This document shows positions 18,148-25,813 of a stretch of 50,256 nucleotides of DNA, in pieces; position 1 is the first letter of the stretch; each line of letters starts with the position of its first letter. The notes under the pieces are model-generated. The model ran no database searches. It worked only from the letters and a program-made list of their open reading frames with translations, and was not told the DNA's origin. The position numbers and the translations under genes were made by a program. The stretch is taken from NCBI GenBank assembly GCA_947174495.1, contig CAMWJC010000016.1:1-50256 (forward strand), in the 5' to 3' direction. The DNA comes from an uncultured Lachnospiraceae bacterium. GTDB lineage: Bacteria; Bacillota; Clostridia; Lachnospirales; Lachnospiraceae.

Positions 18148-18158
18148 TGGAGGGAACA

Positions 18159-18959
18159 ATGGCACAAATAAGACTTTTATTAGAGAAGCAGTTACTTACA
18201 ATTCAGAATATGGAAATTATAGCTTCCGGGGATAGTAATTTCGATTCCTGCAAGTTTATATTTGATGAGACATGGGACGGATTTGTCAAAACAGGAGTAT
18301 TCTATCAGGACAAGTCAAATGTCCAGTATGCAGTTCTAGGAAATGATGATACCTGCATGATTCCGGCAGCAGCAATGGCAAGGGCAGGACGAATGTACAT
18401 AGGCGTGTTTGGGATTAAGGACACAGCGGTTGTTACTTCTACACTGGGGACAATAGATATTAAAGAAGGGGCAATATCCGGCGGTAACATATCTACAGAG
18501 CCGACAGATGATGTTTTCTTGGCCATCATTGCACAGTATCAGCGGATTGTGGAAATGATAAGCAAGTATGAAGCTACGGCGGCACAGTTCAATGTACAGA
18601 TTGCAGAGCAGAACGCCATTCTTGAGACTTTAAATGCATTTGAAGTGGTGGAGCTGATGCAAAAGCTAGAACTAATCGAAGATCGAATGATAAACTACAC
18701 CAATGTTGCCAAGGAAATTATGAACAGAGAAAAAGTCATCAGAGATGTTCCGATTAAATTTGTAAACAAGGTATGTAAGGTAGAGAATGACGCCATTACA
18801 GCAGATTCGCTGTGTGACGTCTATTTTGATGAATACTCTTTTGAGATTGCATCAAAGGCACTGATCATGCCGGTATCGTATGATGGGTACATAGAACTGA
18901 CCAGTTCCATTGATATCCAGGAAGAATTGACCGCCAATATACTTGTCAGGAGGAATTAA
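18159..18959 (+). CDS. Baseplate upper / fibre-attachment protein
   Basis: A 267-residue protein with the N-terminal pattern common in clostridial siphovirus baseplates (CKFIFDETWDGFVKTGVFYQD, DDTCMIPAAAMARAGRMYIGVFG), which fits a beta-sandwich adaptor. A coiled coil follows at about residues 120-185 (QYQRIVEMISKYEATAAQFNVQIAEQNAIL) and probably trimerises. A small C-terminal domain ends in ELTANILVRRN. The ATG at 18159 has a GGAGGG site 5 nt upstream; the ATGs at 18132 and 18147 lie before or inside that site. Confidence 0.72.
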   Translation: MAQIRLLLEKQLLTIQNMEIIASGDSNFDSCKFIFDETWDGFVKTGVFYQDKSNVQYAVLGNDDTCMIPAAAMARAGRMYIGVFGIKDTAVVTSTLGTIDIKEGAISGGNISTEPTDDVFLAIIAQYQRIVEMISKYEATAAQFNVQIAEQNAILETLNAFEVVELMQKLELIEDRMINYTNVAKEIMNREKVIRDVPIKFVNKVCKVENDAITADSLCDVYFDEYSFEIASKALIMPVSYDGYIELTSSIDIQEELTANILVRRN

Positions 18960-18961
18960 TC

Positions 18962-20104
18962 ATGTTAGGAAAAACAAATATAACTACCTTGTCAGAAGGT
19001 GCAATTGTAACTGAGGTTGAGGATTTCAAATGGATACAGATGCAGTCTGGTGTATATGGGAACTTTGTGAAAGCAATCTATAAAAATGATTATCTGGTTG
19101 CTATTACAGCAGATGGAACTGTGGTATATACAACAGATGGTGAAGTGTGGCAGGCTTCTGTTCTTGAATATGAGAATTGCAAGTTGAATGATATTGAGTG
19201 GGATGGTAGCAGGTTTTTATTTGCTGGGAGTTATTCTGCTAATAATGTTACGATTGGCTTGATTTTAGCGACAAGCAATTTTGACGCATATGAAATGGTG
19301 AGAAGTGATGCTGAAATAGATTCATTTTGGGCTATATATTCGCAAAATGGAAAATATCTGGTTTTGGGAAGTAAATCATCAGATATGAAACTTTTTAAAG
19401 GAACCCTGACAGATGAAGAATGGGAGGGAACATCTAAAATAACGAGTTACTACAATGATGCTTCCCCACAGTCAATAGTTGTTGGTAAAAATACTAATGG
19501 AATGATGGTTACCTTTATGAACATCAGAACCTTATCTAGCACTTTATACAATACTTACTATATTTATCAAATAATCAATGGTGGCTTTTCACTCATTAGT
19601 ACCATGAGTGTTACAAAATCACACCGGAATGTTTTAGCTTTTGAATGTAAAGATGCTCTATTTTATATGTCGCTACAAAGTTCAGATGATTATAAATTTG
19701 TTAAAGTGCTTAATTCAAGAGAGGAAATACTTTTGAGTTCGGGGATTAACTTTATGTTCGTGGATGGCGTATACTTCAATGGTTGTGAACTGTTCATTAA
19801 CAATCACGAAATGCTGATTGTAAAGAAGGGAGAGAGCATTGCGGACAAGACCTTAGATGACCTGATAGAGATTGCCCCAGAGCTTACAATGAACTGCATC
19901 ACGAAAGCATTTGGTCAGCTCTACATATTTGGAAATCAGGGGACAATCCTGAAATCAAGTGTAGAGACTAATAATGAAAATGCAATTGCCGTACAGACAA
20001 TATCCGCTAAAAAGGCTCTTTCTGATGCGAAGCAATACACAGATGAACAGTACGCTATTCTGGAAGCAAGAATCGCGGCACTGGAAGGGGTAACAACAGA
20101 ATAG
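18962..20104 (+). CDS. Tail fibre/receptor-binding protein with propeller-like repeats
   Basis: A 380-residue protein whose first ~300 residues show repeated Asp/Trp/Gly-containing blades (YLVAITADGTVVYTTDGEVWQ, WDGSRFLFAGSY, YLVLGSKSSD). These resemble BNR/sialidase-type beta-propeller repeats without evident catalytic residues. The C-terminus is a coiled coil (KQYTDEQYAILEARIAALEG), which commonly trimerises phage fibres. An AGGAGG site precedes the ATG. It is the last structural gene and a good candidate for host-surface recognition. Confidence 0.65.
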   Translation: MLGKTNITTLSEGAIVTEVEDFKWIQMQSGVYGNFVKAIYKNDYLVAITADGTVVYTTDGEVWQASVLEYENCKLNDIEWDGSRFLFAGSYSANNVTIGLILATSNFDAYEMVRSDAEIDSFWAIYSQNGKYLVLGSKSSDMKLFKGTLTDEEWEGTSKITSYYNDASPQSIVVGKNTNGMMVTFMNIRTLSSTLYNTYYIYQIINGGFSLISTMSVTKSHRNVLAFECKDALFYMSLQSSDDYKFVKVLNSREEILLSSGINFMFVDGVYFNGCELFINNHEMLIVKKGESIADKTLDDLIEIAPELTMNCITKAFGQLYIFGNQGTILKSSVETNNENAIAVQTISAKKALSDAKQYTDEQYAILEARIAALEGVTTE

Positions 20105-20111
20105 AAAGTAT

Positions 20112-20143
20112 AAGTCAGAGCAGAAATGCATCTGGCTTTTATT
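20112..20143 (+). terminator. Weak hairpin after the last tail gene
   Basis: An 8-bp stem (20112-20119 with 20131-20138, one wobble) with an 11-nt loop is followed by TTATTTT. It could partly separate tail and lysis expression. Confidence 0.4.
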
Positions 20144-20240
20144 TTGCCTAAAAACAGAGGAAAGGAGTGATACACAAGACATAGATACCATTTGTAACAA
20201 TGCTAAATACACATTTATCAAGAAAGAAGGAGAATGAATT

Positions 20241-20666
20241 ATGAAAGTAAAAGAAATGATTTGTACAGTAGTAGGGTTGACAGGAAGCTTTGTTGCAAAA
20301 GCATTTGGAGGCTGGGATAGTGCCTTGGTAACATTGCTTTTCTTCATGATTGTGGATTATGTTTCTGGGCTTGTAGTCGCAGGAGTGTTCCACAAAAGCA
20401 AAAAGTCGGAGAACGGAGCACTGGAAAGTCATGCAGGGTGGAAGGGGCTTTGTAAGAAAGGAATGACGTTATTATTTGTTCTGATAGCATACCGCCTTGA
20501 TCTGGCACTTGGGCTTGATTTTGTTCGCACAACCGTCATTATCGGATTTATGGCCAATGAACTTATTTCTATTGTGGAGAATGCCGGCTTGATGGGCATT
20601 AAACTTCCGGCTGTATTGAGCAAAGCGATTGATATTCTCACACAAAAAGCGGACGTAAAGGAATAA
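20241..20666 (+). CDS. Phage holin (holin_4 / TcdE family)
   Basis: Membrane protein that permits endolysin access to the wall at the set lysis time. The 141 residues carry three hydrophobic segments: about 12-26 with 31-50, 75-87 and 92-115. The motif DYVSGLVVAG near residue 40 and the downstream GWKGLCKKG are diagnostic of the toxin-secretion/phage-lysis holin family. An AAGGAG site lies 8 nt before the ATG. The endolysin follows after 4 nt. Confidence 0.92.
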   Translation: MKVKEMICTVVGLTGSFVAKAFGGWDSALVTLLFFMIVDYVSGLVVAGVFHKSKKSENGALESHAGWKGLCKKGMTLLFVLIAYRLDLALGLDFVRTTVIIGFMANELISIVENAGLMGIKLPAVLSKAIDILTQKADVKE

Positions 20667-20670
20667 TATT

Positions 20671-21870
20671 ATGGTAATCGGAATTAATTGTGGTCACACG
20701 ATCAGCGGCGCCGGTTATGGCGCCGTTGGAATTATTAAGGAAAGTGAACATACCCGTTTAGTCGGACAAGCTTTAATGAGCCTGCTCCGATCAGCGGGGG
20801 CAACGGTAATTGACTGTACCATAGATCAGGCAAATAGCCGGAACGAATATCTTGCTGCAGCAGTTGCCCTAGCCAACCGGCAGGACCTTGACTGGTTTAT
20901 CAGTATTCACTTTAATGCATCAGCCAGTCATGAGGGGCATGGAGCAGAAGTATTCACCTATGAGGGCAGGCAATACCAAGATGCTTTGGACGTATGTGCT
21001 AACCTTGCGGAACTTGGTTTTACAAACCGTGGAGTAAAAGCTGGTACTGGTCTTTATGTTATCCGGAAGACTAAAGCAAAATCTATGCTGATTGAAGTAT
21101 GCTTCTGTGATAATCAGCAGGATATAGATACATATAATGCGGCAGGTGGAGCAGGGGGAATTGCAAAAGCAATCTATAAAGGTATTTATAAAGAAGCAGT
21201 GCTTCCTTCCGTACAGACTCCATCAAAAGAGAATCACAACCTTACAAGGGAAGAGTTCCATGAATTTGTAGGGAATATTGCCCGGAAGGATTGGGAAGAC
21301 CGACACATCATGCTTCCAAGTGTAGTTATAGCACAGGCAGCCATCGAAAGCGGTGTCGGAACATCAGAACTTGCGCAGAATGCGAATGCTTTATTTGGCA
21401 TTAAGCTAAACGGTTGGACAGGAAGAAGCTATGTAAAAGATGCTACAGAACAAAATCCGGACGGAAGCTATCGAGTGGATCAGAATGCCTTATGGCGGGC
21501 TTATGATAGTTGGGAGCAATCTATTCTGGATCACAACGAGTACATAGCTACCAGAAGCACAGATGGTGGTAAGACCTTAAGATACAGTCCAGTGATTAGC
21601 AATGATAATTATATTCTCACTTGCCAGTATTTGAAGCAGTGTGGATATGCCACTTCACAGACTTATGAGGAAACGCTGATAAATTATATTGAGATGTATG
21701 ATCTGCATAAGTATGATGAATTTGAACCTGATCAGATCGCACCGGAAGGATTTTTATGGATTGTCCAGGTGGGAGCATACAAGAGCCTGAACAATGCTAA
21801 AAATCTACAGCGCAGGCTTGAAAAGATGGGAGTTATTTCCTTAATTAATCAGTACAATATTGAGGGGTAA
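20671..21870 (+). CDS. Endolysin: Amidase_3 + glucosaminidase + short SPOR-like end
   Basis: Bifunctional lysin with two wall-cutting domains. Residues ~1-170 are an N-acetylmuramoyl-L-alanine amidase (Amidase_3), with zinc-site candidates H9, the ESEH segment at 24-27 and SIHFNAS, and the catalytic Glu in LIEVCFCD. Residues ~190-350 are a glucosaminidase (VIAQAAIESGVGTSELAQNANALFGIK), with the Glu of AAIES likely catalytic. The final 37 residues begin like a SPOR peptidoglycan-binding domain (WIVQVGAYKSLNNAKNLQRRLEK) but end early, about half the usual length. No signal peptide is seen, so release depends on the holin. Confidence 0.92.
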   Translation: MVIGINCGHTISGAGYGAVGIIKESEHTRLVGQALMSLLRSAGATVIDCTIDQANSRNEYLAAAVALANRQDLDWFISIHFNASASHEGHGAEVFTYEGRQYQDALDVCANLAELGFTNRGVKAGTGLYVIRKTKAKSMLIEVCFCDNQQDIDTYNAAGGAGGIAKAIYKGIYKEAVLPSVQTPSKENHNLTREEFHEFVGNIARKDWEDRHIMLPSVVIAQAAIESGVGTSELAQNANALFGIKLNGWTGRSYVKDATEQNPDGSYRVDQNALWRAYDSWEQSILDHNEYIATRSTDGGKTLRYSPVISNDNYILTCQYLKQCGYATSQTYEETLINYIEMYDLHKYDEFEPDQIAPEGFLWIVQVGAYKSLNNAKNLQRRLEKMGVISLINQYNIEG

Positions 21871-21894
21871 TTTCGTGTTGCATTTCGTGTTGCA
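21871..21894 (+). repeat. Tandem 12-bp repeat at the phage end
   Basis: TTTCGTGTTGCA occurs twice in perfect tandem, starting right after the endolysin stop codon and 137 bp before the attachment core. It could be an integrase or excisionase arm site, or simple slippage. Arm-type function is speculative. Confidence 0.6.
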
Positions 21895-21906
21895 TAGTTG
21901 TAAATT

Positions 21907-21951
21907 TGTATGTAAATTTCAATTTTAAAATAAAAATTTTTTTTACATACA
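21907..21951. repeat. 10-bp inverted repeat in AT-rich DNA
   Basis: TGTATGTAAA (21907-21916) and its exact complement TTTACATACA (21942-21951) flank a 25-bp A/T-rich spacer, close to the attachment core. It is a plausible recombinase arm-site pair or a protein binding site. Confidence 0.45.
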
Positions 21952-21960
21952 TGTAATAAT

Positions 21961-22011
21961 AAATCCAGTAAATACAAGGAATTCGAGTGAAGTATTGTAT
22001 TTACTGGATTT
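21961..22011. terminator. Bidirectional terminator at the prophage end
   Basis: A perfect 17-bp inverted repeat (21961-21977 with 21995-22011) encloses a 17-nt loop, with A and T runs at either end. It probably ends the phage late transcript and blocks reading into the host. Confidence 0.75.
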
Positions 22012-22030
22012 TATAAAATATGTTCTAATA

Positions 22031-22053
22031 GGGTTCGATTCCCGTCATCTGCT
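22031..22053 (+). other. Attachment site: 3' remnant of a tRNA-Gly gene
   Basis: The segment GGGTTCGATTCCCGTC followed by ATCTGCT is the T-loop, T-stem and 3' acceptor strand of a bacterial tRNA-Gly, with U at the discriminator position. There is no D- or anticodon arm upstream, and the base pairs before GGG do not match a T-stem. A terminator follows, as after a real tRNA gene. This is the duplicated 3' end left by integration into tRNA-Gly. The intact gene should lie at the other prophage end. Confidence 0.82.
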
Positions 22054-22058
22054 TACAA

Positions 22059-22090
22059 AGAGCCTTGATTTTATCAGGGTTCTTTCTTTT
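22059..22090 (+). terminator. Original tRNA terminator
   Basis: An 11-bp stem (22059-22069 with 22073-22083, two wobbles) and a T-rich tail lie 5 nt after the tRNA remnant. This is the natural terminator of the host tRNA gene. Confidence 0.75.
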
Positions 22091-22151
22091 TGTGCTACAT
22101 TTTCGGGGAAGGAGGTTAATAATAAATCGCGTCATTAGAGCGTTTTTTGGT

Positions 22152-22179
22152 TTGACAGGTTTTGTATAGTGGTTATAAT
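22152..22179 (+). promoter_or_regulatory. Near-consensus orphan promoter
   Basis: TTGACA (22152-22157) and TATAAT (22174-22179) are both perfect, with 16 bp between. About 15 nt after the likely start is a CGGAGGG ribosome-site-like sequence, but no open frame longer than a few codons follows. The next gene is convergent. The promoter appears to have lost its gene or makes a short RNA. Confidence 0.65.
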
Positions 22180-22277
22180 ATGCTTAACAAGGCAGTCGGA
22201 GGGTAAGTGCGAGTCACCTAACTTAGTGAAATATAAGATTATAAAGAGATAGCCGCTATTCTGATTTGACGATTATT

Positions 22278-22535
22278 TTATGAATAATCAGTAATTATTA
22301 TCTTTTCAGTCAAGTCTCCGAGAGGCCTGCCATCCACTAGAAACTCTTTAAGTAATGTATCTGCATCAGGATAAACTGATATCTCATTTTTGGGCTTGTT
22401 TTGTTCCCCTATACCTATACCATCATCAAGCCACGTTATTATTGTATAGTGACGGTTTCCGACGTTAAACATAATATCTCTTCCGTTTTCAATTTTTACA
22501 ACAAACTCACTCTTTTTCATGATAATTATCACCAT
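22278..22535 (-). CDS. Conserved small protein of unknown function
   Basis: An 85-residue protein with a regular strand pattern: FVVKIENGRDIMFNVGNRHYTIITWLDDGIGIGEQ, then a DADTLLKEFLVDGRPLGDLTEKIIITDY end. I recall similar small proteins in gut Clostridia but know no function. The ATG at 22535 has an AGGAG site 7 nt upstream, which supports this start over the Met at residue 6. It has its own promoter with a palindrome over the -35 box. It is monocistronic and lies in the tRNA-adjacent region, so it may be cargo of an older integrated element. Confidence 0.72.
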   Translation of the reverse strand: MVIIIMKKSEFVVKIENGRDIMFNVGNRHYTIITWLDDGIGIGEQNKPKNEISVYPDADTLLKEFLVDGRPLGDLTEKIIITDYS

Positions 22536-22586
22536 GCTTTACTCCTAAGCGGAAAGCAATTAGTTAATTTTTTATTGTTCATCTTT

Positions 22587-22618
22587 ATTATATCAAAAAA
22601 TGTTGTTTTTACAACATT
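22587..22618 (-). promoter_or_regulatory. Promoter with operator-like palindrome for the small minus-strand gene
   Basis: On the minus strand, TTGTAA (22614-22609) and TATAAT (22592-22587) are spaced by 16 bp. A perfect 8-bp inverted repeat, AATGTTGT-TTTT-ACAACATT (22599-22618), covers the -35 box, which is where a repressor would bind. No cognate regulator is seen in the window. Confidence 0.6.
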
Positions 22619-22619
22619 C

Positions 22620-23365
22620 TTCCCTATCGCATCTACAGACTCACGCCGGTTCTTTTTAGCCTTTTCACGCTACGCATGCATTTTTGTTTCCGCTTGGTGC
22701 CTTTTCAGCATCGCTTCATATGAATTATGCACCCTGTTCCGCAGACGTCAGCAAGCTGCTGGTGTGACCACACCTTCCTCCGTCATATCTTATGATAAGG
22801 ACGGGGGCCATGGTGCCAGACAACCTCGAATTAATCTGTTCCCAATTTCTGACTGTTCATATCAGATATCTACCCGGTCAGCTGGCCCATTTCGGTAAGT
22901 AATGTCTGCTTGACAGCCGCATCTACTTTACTGCTAATGTTTTTTTCTTTTTGGTCCGCAGATATCTCAGTGAGTTGTGAAATTGACTGAGAAATTTAAA
23001 TACCATTCAAAAAACACCGCAAAATAACGGAATTTCAGCTATCTTGCAGTGTTTTTATAAAATCAGGCGAACCTGTAGTTGTTTGTCGAAGCCGGTCAGC
23101 ACACGGTCTTGGCACCGGCGGCTTCATTTGATAGATATAGAATAACAGATAAATATGTACAAAGTGTTACCGAAAAAGTAATAAATCATAAAGAATCTCT
23201 TAAAAGAAAAAAGAATATGAAAAATACACCAGCCGTCAAGTGTTCTACGGGGTATTCTCTGTGTTTGAACCTAGACACTGACGATACAGGCAAGCCCATA
23301 CTCCTCCCAGAACTGGTGTTATCTTTATTATAAAGCGAAGAGAGAAGAAATGCAATCGTAACAGA
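22620..23365. other. Non-coding, decayed region next to the integration site
   Basis: No intact gene is supported here. The part 22620-22915 is visibly more GC-rich than its surroundings and reads like a fragment of some other element. On the minus strand, 22995-22870 holds 41 open codons without a start (ending ...KVDAAVKQTLLTEMGQLTG), which looks like the C-terminal scrap of a helical protein. An open frame at 23079-23333 (+) has no ribosome site and low-complexity content. A GC-rich imperfect hairpin lies at 23088-23125. The stretch fits repeated insertion and loss beside a tRNA hotspot. Confidence 0.5.
23010..23056 (+). terminator. Long imperfect hairpin, possible terminator
   Basis: Arms at 23010-23026 and 23040-23056 pair over 17 positions with two mismatches, around a 13-nt loop. 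A-rich and T-rich ends make it a candidate terminator in either direction, though no active gene adjoins it. Confidence 0.45.
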
Positions 23366-23575
23366 TCAGCCATGCACATTTATAAGTCACCAGAATCGGA
23401 ACCGTTCAGCCATGCCATTCATAAGTCACCAGAATATATACTTTGCCAATCCTATAGTGAATTGGCTGGTGACTTATTTCATGTCGGGCGTCTGCCCTAT
23501 AGAATTGATTGTACAATTTGTTCTTAGTGAGCAAGCTCACACGTACAAATTGTACAATCAATTCTGCATGGCTGA
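23366..23575 (-). repeat. Element A: structured BOX/REPIN-like repeat
   Basis: Read on the minus strand, the element starts with TCAGCCATGCAGA (23575-23563). Then comes a perfect 21-bp stem (23501-23521 with 23545-23565) enclosing the inner hairpin GTGAGC-TT-GCTCAC (23527-23540). A 31-nt block with a small GGGC/GCCC hairpin follows (23473-23503), then stem 2 (23466-23477 with 23421-23432, 12 bp perfect). The end is formed by two ~30-nt tail units (23406-23435 and 23366-23396) separated by 9 nt. The ends are 10-bp inverted repeats, TCAGCCATGC and GCATGGCTGA. Element B at 41776 has the same plan with different stem sequences. It contains no protein-coding frame worth calling. Confidence 0.85.
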
Positions 23576-23717
23576 ACTGTTTACACATTTAGCGAAGAAA
23601 GGTTTTTCTTTGGCGGGAAATTGGTGTATAATGAGTCCAAAGGTTAAAATTACGGGAAATCATTTGATTATTTTGTATTGACCAAAACCAGAATATAGAC
23701 ACAAGGGGGACTACAGG

Positions 23718-24491
23718 ATGAAAATTCAGGATTTTTGTGATATGGAGAAGTTTGAAAGTATCATGAACAACTGGGCAAAGAGTACAGGCTTGGCAACCGT
23801 GGCAGTAGGAGCTGACGGAGAATACATTAGCGACTGTTATAATTTTACGGATTTTTGTATTAAGCTTACAAGAGGAAGCGAAGAAGGCTGTAAACGCTGT
23901 ACGAAATGTGACAGGGAAGGAAAAGGTGTGTATTCCTGTCATGCAGGACTGGTGGATTTCGGTATTCCCATTACTTTGGTTGATGGCACGGTGCTGGGCA
24001 GTGTGATCGGAGGACAGGTTCTTCCAGAAAAACCGGATTATGAGGCTTTTCGTCGGACAGCTAGAGAACTTTCAATCAATGAAGAACAGTACATTGCTGC
24101 ATTGCAAAAAGTAAATGTTAAAACAAGAGAAGAAATCGAGGCTTCCGCCAATTTGTTGGGAGATGTAATCAACATGTATGTACGTTCCAGCTATCAGGAA
24201 AAGCAAAACGAAACAATACTTGAAAATTTAAAATCAGGGATTGCAAAAGCGGCGGAAGTGATTGATGGTGCAAATGAGTGTACGAATCAAATTGCCGGAT
24301 TCAGTAAGAAGCAGAATATTCTGGCTTTAAATGCTTCTATAGAGGCAGCCAGAGCAGGCGAAAGTGGAAGAGGATTTGCAGTGGTAGCCATGGAGGTGCA
24401 GAAATTAGCGGAAAGCATGGCAGCGGTCTCTTCAGAGATCAACGTAAAATTAAAGAAAATTGATCAAACGATTAAGGAACTAAATTACTAA
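23718..24491 (+). CDS. PocR-domain soluble chemoreceptor-like protein
   Basis: Cytosolic sensor of 257 residues. The N-terminal ~160 residues are a PocR-type ligand-binding domain with a Cys cluster (C47, C58, C61, C64, C74) that could hold a metal or iron-sulfur centre. The C-terminus (~residues 170-257) holds the hairpin tip of a methyl-accepting chemotaxis domain ([32 protein letters not shown]). Both coiled-coil arms of that domain are much shorter than in full receptors, and no membrane segment is present. It may signal to a CheA-like kinase elsewhere or work in another two-component circuit. A TATAAT-like box lies at 23627. The alpha-galactosidase gene follows after 50 bp. Confidence 0.82.
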   Translation: MKIQDFCDMEKFESIMNNWAKSTGLATVAVGADGEYISDCYNFTDFCIKLTRGSEEGCKRCTKCDREGKGVYSCHAGLVDFGIPITLVDGTVLGSVIGGQVLPEKPDYEAFRRTARELSINEEQYIAALQKVNVKTREEIEASANLLGDVINMYVRSSYQEKQNETILENLKSGIAKAAEVIDGANECTNQIAGFSKKQNILALNASIEAARAGESGRGFAVVAMEVQKLAESMAAVSSEINVKLKKIDQTIKELNY

Positions 24492-24541
24492 TGTTGGAAA
24501 TTTAGAATCAAAAGATGTTTTGATGAAATGGAGTATAGGTG

Positions 24542-25801
24542 ATGAAGACATTAACGGCGCCTCTGGGATGGAATAGCTGGGATTGCTACGGAGCGGCAGT
24601 TACAGAAGAAATTGTAAAGCGTAATGCCGATTTCATGGCAAAATATCTGAAACAGTATGGCTGGGAATATATTGTAGTGGATATTCAGTGGTATGAGCCG
24701 CTTGCGGATACCCATGAGTATCACCCTTTTACTGATCTTTGTATGGACGAATATTCCAGGCTGCTTCCTGCACATAATCGGTTTCCAAGTGCGGCAGGCG
24801 GAAAGGGATTTGCTCCGCTTGCAGAATATGTTCATTCTCTGGGACTGAAATTTGGAATTCACATTATGCGGGGAATCCCAAGACAGGCAGTACATAAGAA
24901 TACAAAGATCATGGGAACAGACCGGATGGCACGGCAGATTGCCAAGACGGCAAGTATTTGTCACTGGAACACGGATATGTACGGTGTTGATCCGGATAAG
25001 GAAGGTGCAAGGGCGTATTATGACAGTTTGTTTGAATTGTACGCTTCCTGGGGTGTGGACTTTGTCAAGTGCGATGACATTGCAAGAGAACTCCCTCATG
25101 AGGAGAAGGAGTTGGTTTTACTTAGTGAAGCTCTTCATAACTGTGGACGGGATATGATTTTAAGCCTTTCGCCGGGGCCTGCTTTATTAGAAAAAGCGGA
25201 ATTGTACAAGCAGGTTTCCAATATGTGGCGTATAACTGATGATTTCTGGGATAAGTGGGAGCTTTTGTATGATATGTTTTCGCGGGCGGAAAAGTGGTGT
25301 ACCCATACCGGCGCCGGACATTGGCCGGATGCGGATATGTTACCCATCGGTCCAATTCGTCAGAGTGAAAATACAGAAAACCGTACATTGTTTACGGAGG
25401 ATGAGCAGGTTACTATGATGACGCTGTGGAGTATTTTCCGTTCACCGCTTATTATCGGCGGAGAGATGACAGGATTTGATGAATTTACCATGAATCTTTT
25501 GACCAATGAAGCGATTTTAGGAATGCATAGGAACGCCCGTCATTCCCATCAGGTATGGAGAAAGGAAATTGATGGAATAGAGCATATTCTCTGGATGGCT
25601 TCGAGTGCCGAAGGAGGACAATATTTTTCGGTGTTTAATGTAGGGGAGACGGATAGCAAAATAGAAATAAAGCTATCAGACCTTGAGATTTATGAGCCTG
25701 TAACAGGGCGAGAACTTTGGAGTGGAGAGACCGTTTCAGAAAAAGATGTCATACGGGTAAATCTGAAAAGCCATGGTGCAAAGGCTTATTACGTAAAGTG
25801 A
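24542..25801 (+). CDS. Alpha-galactosidase, glycoside hydrolase family 27
   Basis: Releases terminal alpha-galactose (or a close sugar) from oligosaccharides. The (beta/alpha)8 barrel starts with APLGWNSWDCYG, has VVDIQWYEP and HSLGLKFGIHIMRG, then the likely nucleophile in VDFVKCDD and acid/base in WRITDDFWD. The barrel end GHWPDADMLPIG and TLWSIFRSPLIIGGEM are also typical of GH27. A small C-terminal beta domain ends at residue ~419. No signal peptide is present, so it acts on imported sugars. The ATG at 24542 follows GGAG by 8 nt; the GTG at 24539 is an alternative. The binding lipoprotein gene begins 12 bp downstream, an unusual partner. Confidence 0.9.
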   Translation: MKTLTAPLGWNSWDCYGAAVTEEIVKRNADFMAKYLKQYGWEYIVVDIQWYEPLADTHEYHPFTDLCMDEYSRLLPAHNRFPSAAGGKGFAPLAEYVHSLGLKFGIHIMRGIPRQAVHKNTKIMGTDRMARQIAKTASICHWNTDMYGVDPDKEGARAYYDSLFELYASWGVDFVKCDDIARELPHEEKELVLLSEALHNCGRDMILSLSPGPALLEKAELYKQVSNMWRITDDFWDKWELLYDMFSRAEKWCTHTGAGHWPDADMLPIGPIRQSENTENRTLFTEDEQVTMMTLWSIFRSPLIIGGEMTGFDEFTMNLLTNEAILGMHRNARHSHQVWRKEIDGIEHILWMASSAEGGQYFSVFNVGETDSKIEIKLSDLEIYEPVTGRELWSGETVSEKDVIRVNLKSHGAKAYYVK

Positions 25802-25813
25802 AATATTAAGAAA

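Noticed and set aside
22401-22898. A 165-codon plus-strand open frame over the small minus-strand gene and the GC-rich segment
   Set aside because: No ribosome site, antisense to a better supported gene for a third of its length, and odd composition. The protein-like end (GHGARQPRINLFPISDC) may be the translation of a non-coding repeat.
23079-23333. An 84-codon plus-strand frame
   Set aside because: It starts within a hairpin without a ribosome site and has no domain-like pattern.
23366-23575. Element A as part of the prophage
   Set aside because: It lies 1.3 kb outside the attachment site, and the related element B is in the core genome beside rnpB.
23412-23681. An 89-codon frame running through element A
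   Set aside because: It is an artefact of the repeat: the translation contains the inverted stem sequences and no usable start context.
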